Assembly: GCA_016165875.1 (NCBI GenBank)
Contig: JABBOT010000005.1
Coordinates: 21,412,520-21,476,519, forward strand
Direction: 5' to 3'
Length of the DNA: 64,000 nt
Source of the DNA: Acanthopleura granulata
Lineage: Eukaryota; Mollusca; Polyplacophora; Chitonida; Chitonidae
The position numbers and the translations under genes are program-made. Of the stretch, positions 10,458 through 21,900 are shown in pieces (the stretch's first letter is position 1; each line of letters starts with the position of its first letter). The notes beneath the pieces were generated by a model. It saw only the letters and a list, made by a program, of their open reading frames with translations. It was not told where the DNA came from and ran no database searches.

Positions 10458-13400
10458 CTACTTTGGTGTTGCCTTCTGTTGCTCTTTCTTTCTGTTGAAG
10501 TAGATGTTTTCCACAGATTTCTGTAGAGTGTGAAGTACCATGATTCCTAAACATGTACAGTAATTGTCCGTGGCCAGATGGTAATCCTCTTTCATGTGAA
10601 ACGCAATAGCAAAGAACTCTGCCGCATCCTTGAACATTCCCATGTCCATGAGCGCGTAGCCCACCAGAGAGTGCATTACAGGGTTCTCTCCTTTCATCAC
10701 ATCCTTCATGAGCAGGAGAAGATGGTCCTCTGCCACTTTCATTTCATCCAGTGCCTTGTGGGATATCATCAGGAGATAGTGGATAAGAGGTGTGGCGGGA
10801 AAGCTGACCTCGGACTGATAATCCACCTCATCCTGGAGAACTTCTGGGAGGGTGACTTTCTCCAGTCCACTGTAACCAATAAACTGGTCCTCATGGGCCT
10901 GCTTTAAGGCATCGTGGAGGTACATGACAGCGTCATCATAGTTGCCCTGGTTATACAGGAAGCTTGAGTACTTCACCAGAACGCTGAGGTTGTTCTCCAG
11001 GGCAATGGCATCCTGAAAGTTCTGCTCGGCAGCGATGGTCATCTCCAGCTCCTCTTCAGTGCCCTCACTAGTGCACGCCTTCACGTAGCACATGGTGGCC
11101 AGATTCCCCAGAATGATGCTCATCTCTGGACCCAGATCCCCGTGGACTTCCTGGTAGATCTCCACGCAGTCCTTGAACGACTGGATGGCCTGGTCTGCAT
11201 CCCCAGCCATGGAGTGCATGTTGCCCAGTTGGTGCAGCGTCGTCACCAGATCCCCTTTGATGTCGTCCTCAAGGACATCTTGGATGTTGCTGACTTGTGC
11301 CAGGAGCCCAAATGCATCTTTGTACTCCTGCATGTGGAGATGAGCGTCGGCCGACCGGCTCAGCAGCTGATTGTGGAAGCCCTTGTCGTCCGAGGACTGG
11401 TTCAGCTCCGCGATGTTCTGATGGACGCGAATCAGCTGCAAGGCTTCACCTTCGAAGTCTTGAAGCGCCTCATTGTAAAACGTGAGTGCAGTTTTGTAGT
11501 CATACTGCGCGAAGTAGCAGTCGCCAAGGACCTGTAAAACTCTCATATACTGTCTACGGTCTGTGTTGCTGGCCGCTGTCATGATGGATCGAGCCAAGGT
11601 CAGGTAGTGGATGGCCTTCTCATGAAGGTTCAGGACATTGTACGAATTCCCCAGGATATACAGCGTCTGGCAGGCAATCCACAGCTTCTGTCTGGGCAGA
11701 CCGGTAAGGTTGTCTTTGAACAGATCAATGTAAATGTCATAGGCACGGAAACACCATGAAATACACTTGTGGTAATGCTGGAGTTTGTAAGTGGCTAAGC
11801 CTAGCAGAGACAAAAGCAGTGCCATTTTGTAAGGATACTCCCCCCTGAATGCGTGCTTCAGCATACGGTATGCACACTCAAACACCATGGCAGCTTTAGG
11901 ATAGAGATGAAGCATGAAGCTGGTAGTGCCTAGCATACAGAGAACATGGCCATGCTGTATGAGGGCACTCCTTCCGCTTGTCACGCGGAACAGCGTCTGA
12001 GCTTTCTCGTAGCAGAACAAAGCCTCGTTGTACTCCTTCTGTATGAAGTGAGAATCTCCAAGCCTGGTGATGGCACGGGCATACACAGTGCTGTTCAGAA
12101 CATCACATGATGGCAGGTTCTCAAGGATGTCAATAGCTTCTTCATAACACAATATGGCCTCTTGAGTGCTTGAACAGAAACTCTGGCTCATCTCTTTTCC
12201 TGGTGACTTGCATTCAGTGTCCTCTGGGTCAGTGTTGCTCTTGGACGTCAGTGGGCCATCAGCTAAAGATTCCTTGTCGAACGCCTCTCGTATTACGTCA
12301 ATGACGTGATCAAATATAGACTCCGAATCCCACTTCTCCAGAGTGTGACTGTCACCGATTTCAACCAATGCCAAGGCAATGTCTCCATTGGAGGCTTCGT
12401 CACCCACATCCCTGTAGGAGCGAATGGCTGTTTGGAGGAGGTGGATGCCAGAACTGACATCGCCAAGTTTAATCTTCAGCATCCCCAGTTTCTTGACAGT
12501 CTGAGCATACAGCACCACCATACCTTTTGTTCCATCCTGAATGAATTCAAGAATGTCTCGGCTCTGTTCATACAACGCTTCCCCTTTCACCCACTCTCCT
12601 TCACCAACAAGTTTTTCGGCCAGTTTGCTGATGAGTTTAGCCAGGGTGAGACTCACGGTGCTGGCATGTAGAGGTGATACCGTCTGAAGTTCCATCGACT
12701 CATCATTGTTTGATTGTTGAACCTTATTCTCACATCCTTCATCAGATTGTGGTTCATGCTGCATGTCTGATTCTTGAAACTTATCGGCCTGCAATCCGGA
12801 GTGCTCGTCTAACCCCTGAGCTGTATCCGTACATCCTTCTTCAGATTTGGCTTCAGATTGTGTTTTGATGTCTGTATCGTTATCACAGTCCTCAGAATGC
12901 TTCTTCAGGAGGTCGGAAATTTCAGAGTTCAATGAAAACAGCTGCTCCACAATTCTTGCTGAATCTTTACTTTGGAGACGGTCTTGGCAATATTCTTGGA
13001 ACTTCACCATCCACTGGATTCCCCCAGGAAAGGCATCGTTTTCTGATGACAAGTGCTCCATAGAGGCGTTCCTCTGGAAGTGTACGCCAGGGAAGATATG
13101 CTGAAGCGGCGTGCTGCTGAGTGGAAAGTTGAACTCTCCTGTTGGTGTGGTCGGTGCGGAGAGTGAGAAGAACATTTGGCGTTGAAGAGAAGCTTTATCA
13201 CTCTGAATGTACGAGTACATGGCCTTGACAAAGTTCTCTTCAGCAGGTTTCAGCTTTTTGAGCGCGGAGCCGTGCTGCTCTTGGTACCAGGTAACCGTTT
13301 GGTTGTTGTCCTCGCTCTGCAGCACTTCACTGCACAGCTGCATGGCGTACTGCAGAAGTGCAATGTTGTGCACCTGCAACCACTGACTCTCCATCGGATT

Positions 13401-16400
13401 CCCACGGGTCATACGACTTTTGCGTAGGCAGATCTCTGCCAAACCCACCATTACTCTCACAGCTGATTGTTTGCCCTCGTCTGATGTTTCATCCAGGTCT
13501 TTGAACACATTCAGGAACATTGTCTCCGCATCACTGAGCTTGAAACTGGCCAGAAGCTCGTAAGCATTGTCCACGGAATCTTCCAGATGGCCGTCTGATT
13601 CAGGACTCTGGTAGACCAATTTGTTGTCTGACTGCTGGACATTGCTGTCTGATTCCACATTGCCTGGGGTACAGTTCACGTAGATGACTTCAGTGTCGTA
13701 CACGATCAGTTCATCATCCTGCAATAACCAAAGAGAAAGCTGTGCTAATTAACTCAGTTTGACAATGATTGTGAAGTCTACTGTATGTAATTTTCTTTGC
13801 ATCTGTGTAATTGTCAAGTACACTGAAACCTATTTCAAAACTGGTGCTATTGGTTTTCTGGTTTCCTTTAGTGTTCAGATTTATGTTCTGGCCTTGATTT
13901 ATTTATTTACTTTATTATTTTATTGGTGTTTAACACTGTGTTCTAAACCTGGAATGTTTTATAGCCTAGCATAAATGTCTTCTGAGAAATATGATGACGA
14001 ATTCAAATGCGGTACAAACAATCAATTTTCTGCCCTGGTTGATCTGCAACACTAGATACATGCACACCTGCAATGTCACAATAATTCCACAACTTAAGCA
14101 GAATGTCCAACTTACTGAAGCAGTTTTATCCTGCCACTTGTCACGGCAGCCCTGGTCATCAGCATTTCTTAGGGAGGATGAGCTGTAGATGTTATCACGG
14201 TCAGTGCTGGACACGTAGGAGCAGAAACTCTTGTACTTGGCTGGCACATAGTTCTTCCTGGTTCTCCACAAGGAGGAAACTCCCGTGTAAGAGTGGACAG
14301 GCAGCTTGGTGTGGACACTCCAGTCATAGTCCCGGCGGGGAGGGATCAGCGAGGCAGGGTCTGGGGAAATAACCACAGCATTCTAAGTTTTTGTGATGTA
14401 TAAAATTAACAGTAGCCTGAAATTTTTTTTTTTTTTTTTATCAAATCTTTGTGGATTTCCAAGCAGATTTGAACCAAGTGAGAATTTGTTAATACCTGTA
14501 CTTGAATGGGAAGTCTGCATACCATCAATACAAGATCCAAGACGATCTTATCTGGACTGAATTCTATATTCAAGTTCAAAATGTCTTGTCGTCCATATTC
14601 CAAATAAAATGTGCTAATTTTGGACTGAATCGTGAAAGAAAATTTTCAACAGTATTTACACCTTAAAAAGAAGAAGAGGGAATACAGAAGTAATAACTCG
14701 AATACATATGCATCTGGCATATAAAATTACTTGGGACAACACATGCATATGTATACTGTATTTCACTACATTTATTTATTTGATTGGAGTTTTGCACCGT
14801 AGGGGCCTCCGTGACTGAGGGGTTTAGCGTGCCAGTGCGGCGTTATGACCCCATGCCTCTCACGAATGCGGTCACTGTCAGTTCAAGTCCACCTCATGCT
14901 GGCTTCCTCTCTTCCCTGCGGATGGTCGTCGGTTTCCCACGGGCTCTGCTCGGTTTCCTCCCACCATAATGCTGGCTGTCGTACAAGTGAACTATTCTTG
15001 AACACTATTCTTGAAATTTTATGCCATACTCAACAATATTTCACTTATACGACAATGGTCAGCATTATGGTGGGAGGTGGCAAAGGCCAGTGGAATGTAC
15101 TTCACTATAGTTTGACCTGCAAACTGCACATGCTTGCGCAGAAACACACACAGGCCTTAAAATGATACTCTTGATGCTAACATTTCAATTTTTCTGATAA
15201 GAAATGTCAAATTTCACAAAAAACCAAGTATCTTATTAGAATTTGTTTGAATCACATGTATGTTAATTAAACTGTGTATATTTGCCCCTCTGTCTATCTG
15301 TACTGTAAAATAACACAATGCCATGAAAAATATGTGATATAATGTGTTAATTCAGGAACTACATGTATTTATTGGTTATGTCACTAACTTCCAAAAAGTT
15401 TTGGAAATACAGTACTACTGAAATATTAAACATTAAGAAAAAGCAATGCATGAACCTGTTGTATAGTAGTCAGACGTGCAAGCCATTACTCAAGTAGTAG
15501 GACCCTATGGTATACTGACTTTAACACTACATGTATAAAAGCCTCACAAAGAAAACCAGGACTCTGTGAATATGACCGAAAAAACGATGGCATTGGAAGT
15601 TTATTTATTTATTCATTTGTTTGGTGTTTTTACACTGTACTCAAGAATGTTTCACTTGTATGAAGGCAGCCGGCATTATTGTGGGAGGAAATCAAGTAGA
15701 GCTCAGAAGAAACCCACGACCATCCGCAGGTTTCTGGCAGACCTTGCCATGTATGGTCGGAGAGGAAGCCAGCATGAGTTGGACTTGTGCTCACAGTGAC
15801 TGCGCTAACAAACTGAGCATTGAATTAATTCAATGAGTATATTGGGATGCTAACAACTTTTAGAGCTATGAATGTCTTGACTGAAACCTGGATAGAAGAA
15901 GATAAGATTTAAGTCAGTAAGACCGTAGGGTATAGGCCATTTCAGATCATTTTTACCCACTTGGAAATTAAATACTGCGTTTTAATGATCTAATGTTAGG
16001 TTAAAACTTTCTCCATGACTATAAGCTGTACAGTTTGCCTGGTTCTGTTGATGTCAGAGAAGTGTTTTCAGGGGGTTTTTTTGATATCCTGCTGAAAAAA
16101 AATATAAGTTTGAGCACCAAAATGAATATTCTACAGTGACTATTTGCCTCTGGAAATACACTACTAAGGTGACACTTTAGGTCATTTACAGTATATCATG
16201 CTCACCAGCGCCAATGCAATGACCCAGAAGCCACCTACCAATGCGGTTGCTGTGAGTTTAAGTCCAGCTCATGCTGGCTTCCTCTCTGGCTGTACGTGAG
16301 AAGGTCTGCCAGCAACCTGCGGATGGTCGTGGGATCCCCCCGGGCTCTGCCCGGTTTCCTCCCTCCATAATGCTGGTCACCCTCGTACAAGTGAAATATT

Positions 16401-17403
16401 CTTTTGTAAAACACTTATCAAATAAATCAATACATACAGTCTGTCATGATAATGCTTTCACCGCTTAATCAATTTTCAAAATTAATAAAAAGACTTATTA
16501 ACTGAATCACACACCTGAGATCAAGTCTTTCTTCGTAATTAAAATGTTTAGACGAAAAATTCACAAGCTTAAACTGAATCTACCTCAGCATTCATTTTGT
16601 ATTGCCCCATTGAATACAATCTGCAGGAGACCTCAACTCAATTAAATACAGTCTGCAGAAGACCTCAACTCAATTGAATACAGTCTGCAGGAGACCTCAA
16701 CTCAATTGAATACAGTCTGCAGGAGACCTCAACTCAATTGAATACAGTCTGCAGGAGACCTCAACTCAATTGAATACAGTCTGCGGAAGACCTCAACTTA
16801 ATTGAATACAGTCTGCGGGAGACCTCAACTCAATTGAATACAGTCTGCGGAAGACCTCAACTCAATTGAATACAGTCTGCAGAAGACCTCAACTCAATTC
16901 CTCTATTACAAAACTGAACTAGGAAAAATACGTAACTTGTCTATTCATAATTTTACGATAACTCATCACAAGTTTCCATTAAACTTTAGCTCCTTATTTT
17001 GCTCATGCAAAACATTTCTCATATAATATATATTCATTTACCTGAATGATTAGCATAAATTTCGCACTTTAAAATATGCCCAATGTGCAAATCAGCATTG
17101 CAATGTAACATTTTTTTTCATTTTCAATATTTAGTTTTAGCACCAAATATAACTGTAAGTGTAATGAAACAAATGATATATTTCTATAGCTACATAAAAA
17201 CGTACAATAATGGTGGCTGTTATACCGTTCGTCTCAAAACTGAATCACACTGTGATATCTCCAATTTATATTAAAGTAAATTCAACTTGGGTCAAGTTAT
17301 GGCACTCACCGATTCCAAATTCTTTGAAAGTTTCCCAGGAGACGGATTTCGGATCTTTAATGATCCTTTCAATTGTGTCCTCCTCCCCAAGATTTGGTGG
17401 CAT
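10458..17403 (-). CDS. tetratricopeptide-repeat (TPR) protein, 1,199 residues, three exons
   Basis: Exon 1 is 17403-17310: the ATG has an in-frame TGA eight codons upstream and encodes MPPNLGEEDTIERIIKDPK and so on. Exon 2 is 14360-14116 and exon 3 is 13718-10458. The introns have GT/AG ends and phases 1 and 0, and the joins give an uninterrupted 1,199-codon frame. Residues 1-113 are a Pro/Arg/Tyr-rich leader. About 160-370 is helical. About 380-460 is an acidic Ser/Gln-rich spacer with repeated SDEGC/SEEGC motifs. From about 470 to the C terminus there are degenerate TPRs in groups (about 470-570, 625-870, 900-1060, 1095-1160), with hallmark patterns such as LGDSHFIQKEYNEALFCYEK and LGNMHSMAGDADQAIQSF. 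TPRs are protein-protein scaffolds, so a role as an adaptor is expected; location and partner are unknown. I do not recognise the orthologue. It has no catalytic domain, signal peptide or membrane segment. Confidence 0.9.
13894..13945 (-). mobile_element. SINE family A tail fragment, reversed
   Basis: Only the tail is present, TTTATTATTTTATTGGTGTT followed by TAACACTGTG. It lies in intron 2 of the TPR gene. Confidence 0.5.
14771..15080 (-). mobile_element. SINE family A, reversed, split by a nested SINE
   Basis: The tail part ends in TTTTGCACCGTA at about 14801. The rest resumes near 15016 with TTTTATGCCATACTCAACAA and runs to the GGTGGGAGG block. The two 12-base junction words look like a diverged target-site duplication around the inner element. 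It lies in intron 1 of the TPR gene. Confidence 0.6.
14802..15012 (+). mobile_element. SINE family A inserted into an older reversed copy
   Basis: It has the complete tRNA-like head (GGGGCCTCCGTGACTGAGGG) and B box (CAGTTCAAGTCC), then a shortened body that lacks about 30 bp after CATGCTGGCTTCCTCTC. It ends at TATTCTTGAACAC with no A/T tail. Confidence 0.78.
15599..15822 (-). mobile_element. SINE family A, reversed
   Basis: The tail (TTTATTTATTTATTCATTTG) and body are complete, but the tRNA head is cut short after the B box. Open frames at 15566-15836 come from this element. Intronic in the TPR gene. Confidence 0.82.
16036..16140 (+). repeat. dispersed repeat family D, copy 2
   Basis: It shares the TTGCCTGGTTCTGTTGATGT opening and a GATATCCTGCTGAAAAAAAA block with the segments at 4133 and 52873. 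Confidence 0.4.
16201..16433 (+). mobile_element. SINE family A, head-truncated
   Basis: It begins inside the head (AATGCAATGACCCAGAAGCC). The B box, body and tail are intact, with the tail CAAATAAATCAATACA. Intronic in the TPR gene. Confidence 0.84.
16613..16900. repeat. satellite: nine copies of a 32-bp unit
   Basis: There are nine head-to-tail units that read AATACAGTCTGCAGGAGACC then TCAACTCAATTG, each with at most a few changes. The changes alternate (GCAGGAG, GCAGAAG, GCGGAAG), which suggests local unequal exchange. It lies in intron 1 of the TPR gene. Confidence 0.93.
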
Positions 17404-19844
17404 TTTCAGGATATTCACACTTGATCACTCGTACCAATAAATGGCAGTTTTTTCCAGGAAACAAATATGTTACAATGTTTCTTAGCATAAAACTGATTGT
17501 GTTATCAATAAGGTTTCACGTACTGTGTCATGAAATCAATGCTTGTGACATCAGATTTCAACTGAAAGTTATGGACAGTGTATCATATATCAGCTACTGG
17601 AGCGGATAATTGGTCTCTGTGACCCGTAACTGTTCTTTACACTTTAACAGATTCTCTTATATATTCCCAGTGGAAAATTTTCAAAAAATTTTGATTCAAA
17701 GGACAACATTTTCAACTAATGAAAACACAGCAAATTCAAATTCATAATGTTCGGTTCTGTTAGACCACTCTTGTGAACTAACCACATTCCAGCTCACTCA
17801 AATGTAGCCTAAAGTATATCTGTTAGTTCACAGACAAAATATAGCCGCATGACCTGGGGCTATGGGTGTCAGTTTAAACTGCGCCTCCCTTTAAAATCAT
17901 TGGTCCATATAAAATCTGTTATGACAACCGAACCAGTGGAACTGGGTCATCCTCAACTATGTCACATTCAGCTGATCTTAACTGGGTCACCGTTAGACCA
18001 CATGTGTATGCGGGGTTAGCCAGGTAAAGCCTACTGCACCCTCTTGTTTTCAATTTCCTGTCATCCGGTGATTACACCACAGTTTACTCATCTAAACAGT
18101 CACATAAACACATCACTGTATTTGAACATATGGGTCATTTTAAGCGGTAACTTCCTGTCTTTCCTCCATAAACCTGTTAAGTACATCAGTTCATACATTT
18201 TACATAACAATCCCCTTTCCACAACAATCCCCATTTCCACACAATCCACAAATCCACTTTTATGTCGATGTAATCTGTATAAACACTATCCATAGTCTGC
18301 ATAATAATTTTCCATACAACCACATGCATATAATCTGAATCAGCTTTCCATACAATCTGAATCAACTTTCCATGTTTACAATCTGAATCAGCTTTCCATG
18401 TTTACAATCTGAATCAACTTTCCATGTTTACAATCTGAATCTCTGAATCAGCTTTCCATGTTTACAATCTGAATCAACTTTCCATGTTTACAATCTGAAT
18501 CAGCTTTCCATGCTGACAATCTGAATCAACTTTCCATGATTACAATCTGAATCAACTTTCCATGTTTACAATCTGAATCAGTTTTCCATGCTGACAATCT
18601 GAATCAACTTTCCATATTGACAGTCTGAATCAACTTTCCATATATCCACCTTTGAAATTGGTAAAATCACCATACCAACCTTAGTATTATGGTGGACTTA
18701 GATTGTGTCAACATAAACAACTATATATGTATAAGAAATATACAAGCAACCTATATTAGGTCATCCGCCTGGGCTGCATTTTACATCGGACAGAGACCAT
18801 TCGACAAAATGAAACATTGTTGTCATGGACAAAACTGTGTAATAAAAATATGTGTCATTAGCCAGGGACATATCTAGAGCAATTTTATTTGCAGTAAAAC
18901 GTTTGGGCTGCCAAACTGTTAGATGCCCAAACTATTCAAGCTGTTTTAAATCTAATGAGTAAATGGAACACAACTATGACATAGTATATCAATAAAAAGT
19001 TTAGTTATATACAAATATCTATCATTCACATACTCCAACACCCTGAGAAAGCAACACTGAGAGGTGCATTTTACAAAATGTATTAATGCAGAGTCACACT
19101 GCCACTTATGAAGTTTGGGATCAGAAACTAGGATTTTTTTCTACAGACGGCCCTGTTAGCAACTGTGCTTCCTGAAGTGCCAAAAAAGACAGATTTAACT
19201 ATTCAGGTATGTCAAGTCAGCAAACAGTTTTTACTTATATCCTGACTCAGCATGATTCTTTATTCAAAATCACCTGAACGTCTTTGTAATGGCTGTACAT
19301 CAGCTGCGCCCTGGTCACAGGCTCAGCCAACTGATCAGAGTTACCTTTATTAGATATAAATATGTGAATATCCTACAATGGGTACTGGGACATTAGAACA
19401 GATTACATACATGTATGTCCATGTGCATGGGGGCTACAACATACAGACTGAATGAATGAAATATTGCCTACCGTCACCTGGTGATTGCTGCAGGGAGATC
19501 GTGCTGAGAATGCTACATGTACACATTGAGGTAATCAGCAGATCAGCCAGTATAGACTTACAGAGTCTGTCAAAGCTGCCAATAACATATTCCAGGTAGA
19601 GCACGCCATATGATAACTATATACACAACACAGCTGGACTACGACTTCAATCCACATTAGTAAATGGAAAACAATTCCCTTAGGCCTCTAAATCTGCGAT
19701 GATATGGCCTACAAGAAAAAATTTCATTTAATGCTTGGTAGAGAGAGAACACAGGCTGAAAAATAAGAGACAGGCTGCTATATGCTAAATCACATTGTAG
19801 CAGATATTGTACTTGGTGCACTAAGTCTGTTATTGTAAAAAAAA
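17404..19844. other. 5' flank of the TPR gene; no gene seen
   Basis: The TPR promoter or a 5' UTR exon should lie here or beyond, but I see no clear TATA box or acceptor directly upstream of the ATG. Apart from the 26-bp array at 18.3-18.6 kb, the DNA looks unique and AT-rich. Only short open frames are present. Confidence 0.4.
18331..18643. repeat. satellite of about 26-bp units
   Basis: About twelve units of CAATCTGAATCARCTTTCCA plus TGTTTA. One unit carries an 8-bp internal duplication (CTGAATCTCTGAATC). It lies upstream of the TPR gene start. Confidence 0.9.
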
Positions 19845-20098
19845 AATTATTTATTTATTTATTTGAAAGGAGTTTTACACCGTACTCAAGTATATTTTCC
19901 TTATCATGGGAGGAGGAAACTGGGCAGAGCCCGGTGGGAAACCAACAGCCATTGGCAGGTTGCTCACAGACCTACCCACATATGACCGAGAGGAGGCCAG
20001 CATGGCCTGGACTTAAATTCACAGTGGCCGCACTGGTGAGAGGCTCACGGGCCATTACACTCTCGTAGAGCACTAACCACCTCAGCCCTGGAGGCCCC
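19845..20098 (-). mobile_element. SINE family A, full length, reversed
   Basis: The tail ATTTATTTATTTATTTGAAA comes first and the head ends in CAGCCCTGGAGGCCCC. The B box (GGACTTAAATTCACAGTGGC in reverse) is mutated. Confidence 0.86.
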
Positions 20099-20474
20099 AG
20101 ATCTTTATTTATTAGACTGGTGTTAAATGTCTTACTTATGTTAACAAAGGATAACAGCACATACACATAATAACTGTGTGGTCAATTTCGTGACCATTTT
20201 TTGGACTGGACAAATATCAATTAAATTAAAAGAACACTTTTAAGTTTTGTGTTGTCACTGATTTTGTTCATAACAGATCAATAACCTGCAGAGTGAAAAT
20301 CATAAATCAAACACTCTGTAAGTTGGAATTTTACTCTTGGAATCTTTGTGTGAAGTTCAGTGTCAAAGATCATTGTGAAGATTCTTGGCAGCCACAGTTT
20401 TGTGATTGAAAGGCTTTAGGTAGGGTATCCTTAATGGACTGTGCAAGTGGGGAAAACTATGTCAAGATGTCTTA

Positions 20475-20958
20475 TACAAATTGTACAGTGAGGCAGAAGT
20501 AGATGTAATATTCAAATGAGTGCAGCGAGGCAGCATATGAGTCGCATACAAATTTTGCAGTGAGGCAGCACTATGAGTCATATACAAATTTTGCAAGGAG
20601 CGAGCACTATAAGTAATGTACAAATTTTGCAGTGAGGCAGCACTATAAGTCATGTACCAGTTTTGCAGTGAAGCAACATTAGATGTCATACGAATATGTT
20701 CAGTGAGGCAGCAGGATAAGCCATATAAAAATTGGGCAGAAATGCAGCAGGATATGGCATACACATATTGTGCACTGAGGCAGCAGTAGCCTATGTCATT
20801 TGAGAATTGTGCAGTAAGGCAGCTTTAGATGTCATATGGACATTTTGCAGTGAGGTGACATCATTACATGTCAGATACAAAATGTGTAGTGATGCAACAT
20901 TATAATGTCATATACAAATCATGCAGTGAAATAGCATTATCTATCATATACAAATGTT
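20475..20958. repeat. diverged satellite of about 36-39-bp units
   Basis: About thirteen units are built around TTTTGCAGTGAGGCAGCACT then ATAAGTCATATACAAA. Many units are a multiple of three long, so the - strand stays open for 100 codons (20462-20764) with a SLQNLYMTYSA-type repeat. I read this as a by-product of the array, not as a gene. Confidence 0.82.
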
Positions 20959-21650
20959 TATGGGGGGGAGGAGGAGGCTCCATGGCTGAAATGGCTTGTA
21001 TATATTGTCATTTTCTCACAAATGCAGCACTTTCATGGGTAAATTGGGAAATTCAAGTTACTCTTTTACGAAAGTTTAAATACATAGAAAAACTTCACAC
21101 AAATATGTGAGAATTACAGTGCCTGCTATCGAGAGCATTTGTTTTTTCACTATTCACACTTGCAAATTCACATTCAAGTCTAGCTGGGTCAAATGTTTCC
21201 TTTCTTAACTAACCTATTTTGAGGCTCACTCAACCTAAAAAAGGCCCATGACAATCACCCAATTCTTACAGAGATGCGTATTTTTCCAGCCAGGCTAGAG
21301 CTCAGTCCCTGTTCTCAGCCGATCAAGCTGATTGCATGTACAGAGAGAAACAATTTACATTCCCTGCCAAGATTCTAAAATATTCAAGGAGATTTTTCTA
21401 TATGCCAGTAACTCTCGCAACAGTGTTGTTCGAGGTAATACCCTCAGTCTATAACGCAATGTCAAAACTCTTCAAATTAACATGAACTGCTATACAACTG
21501 CACAACTGAGGGTGAGGCAACGATAGGTCTTTTAAGAAAAGAAAAAAGAAAAAAAGTGAACAATTTCACTCTGTATAGGGAATTATGCTGAACGCCCCAA
21601 AATTACTTGTATGCCAACCTATTAAACAAAAAAACACTCATATCAATAAT
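20959..21650. other. unique AT-rich spacer
   Basis: I see no gene, RNA or repeat in this stretch apart from a short GGGGGGAGGAGGAGG tract near 20952. Confidence 0.4.
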
Positions 21651-21900
21651 TTGATTTATTTATTTATTTGATTGGTGTTTTATGCCATACCAAAGAATAT
21701 TTCACTTGTACACCGGTGGCCAGCATTATGGTGGGAGAAAACCGGGCAGAACCTAGGAGAAATCCAAGACCATCCGCAGGTTGCTGGCAGACTTCCCACA
21801 TATGGCTAGAGAGTAAGCCAGCATGAGCCGGACTCGAACTCACAACGACAGCATTGGTGGGAGGCTTCTGGGTCATAATGCTGCGCTACCCCGGTAACCA
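21651..21900 (-). mobile_element. SINE family A, nearly full length, reversed
   Basis: The tail TTTATTTATTTATTTGATTG, the body and the B box (reverse of GAGTTCGAGTCC) are present. The head is slightly truncated at GCTACCCCGGTAACC. Confidence 0.86.

Noticed and set aside
10578..13427. Several + strand frames of 60-131 codons
   Set aside because: They are antisense shadows of the large TPR exon, which has continuous TPR periodicity on the other strand.
15566..15836. Two + strand frames with HYGGRK/AGFWQT-type motifs, also seen at 213, 21664, 46153, 54367 and 62797
   Set aside because: All are the same translation of SINE family A.
16613..18643. Possible CRISPR arrays (regular repeats)
   Set aside because: Units are contiguous with no unique spacers, and the host is a eukaryote; these are satellites.
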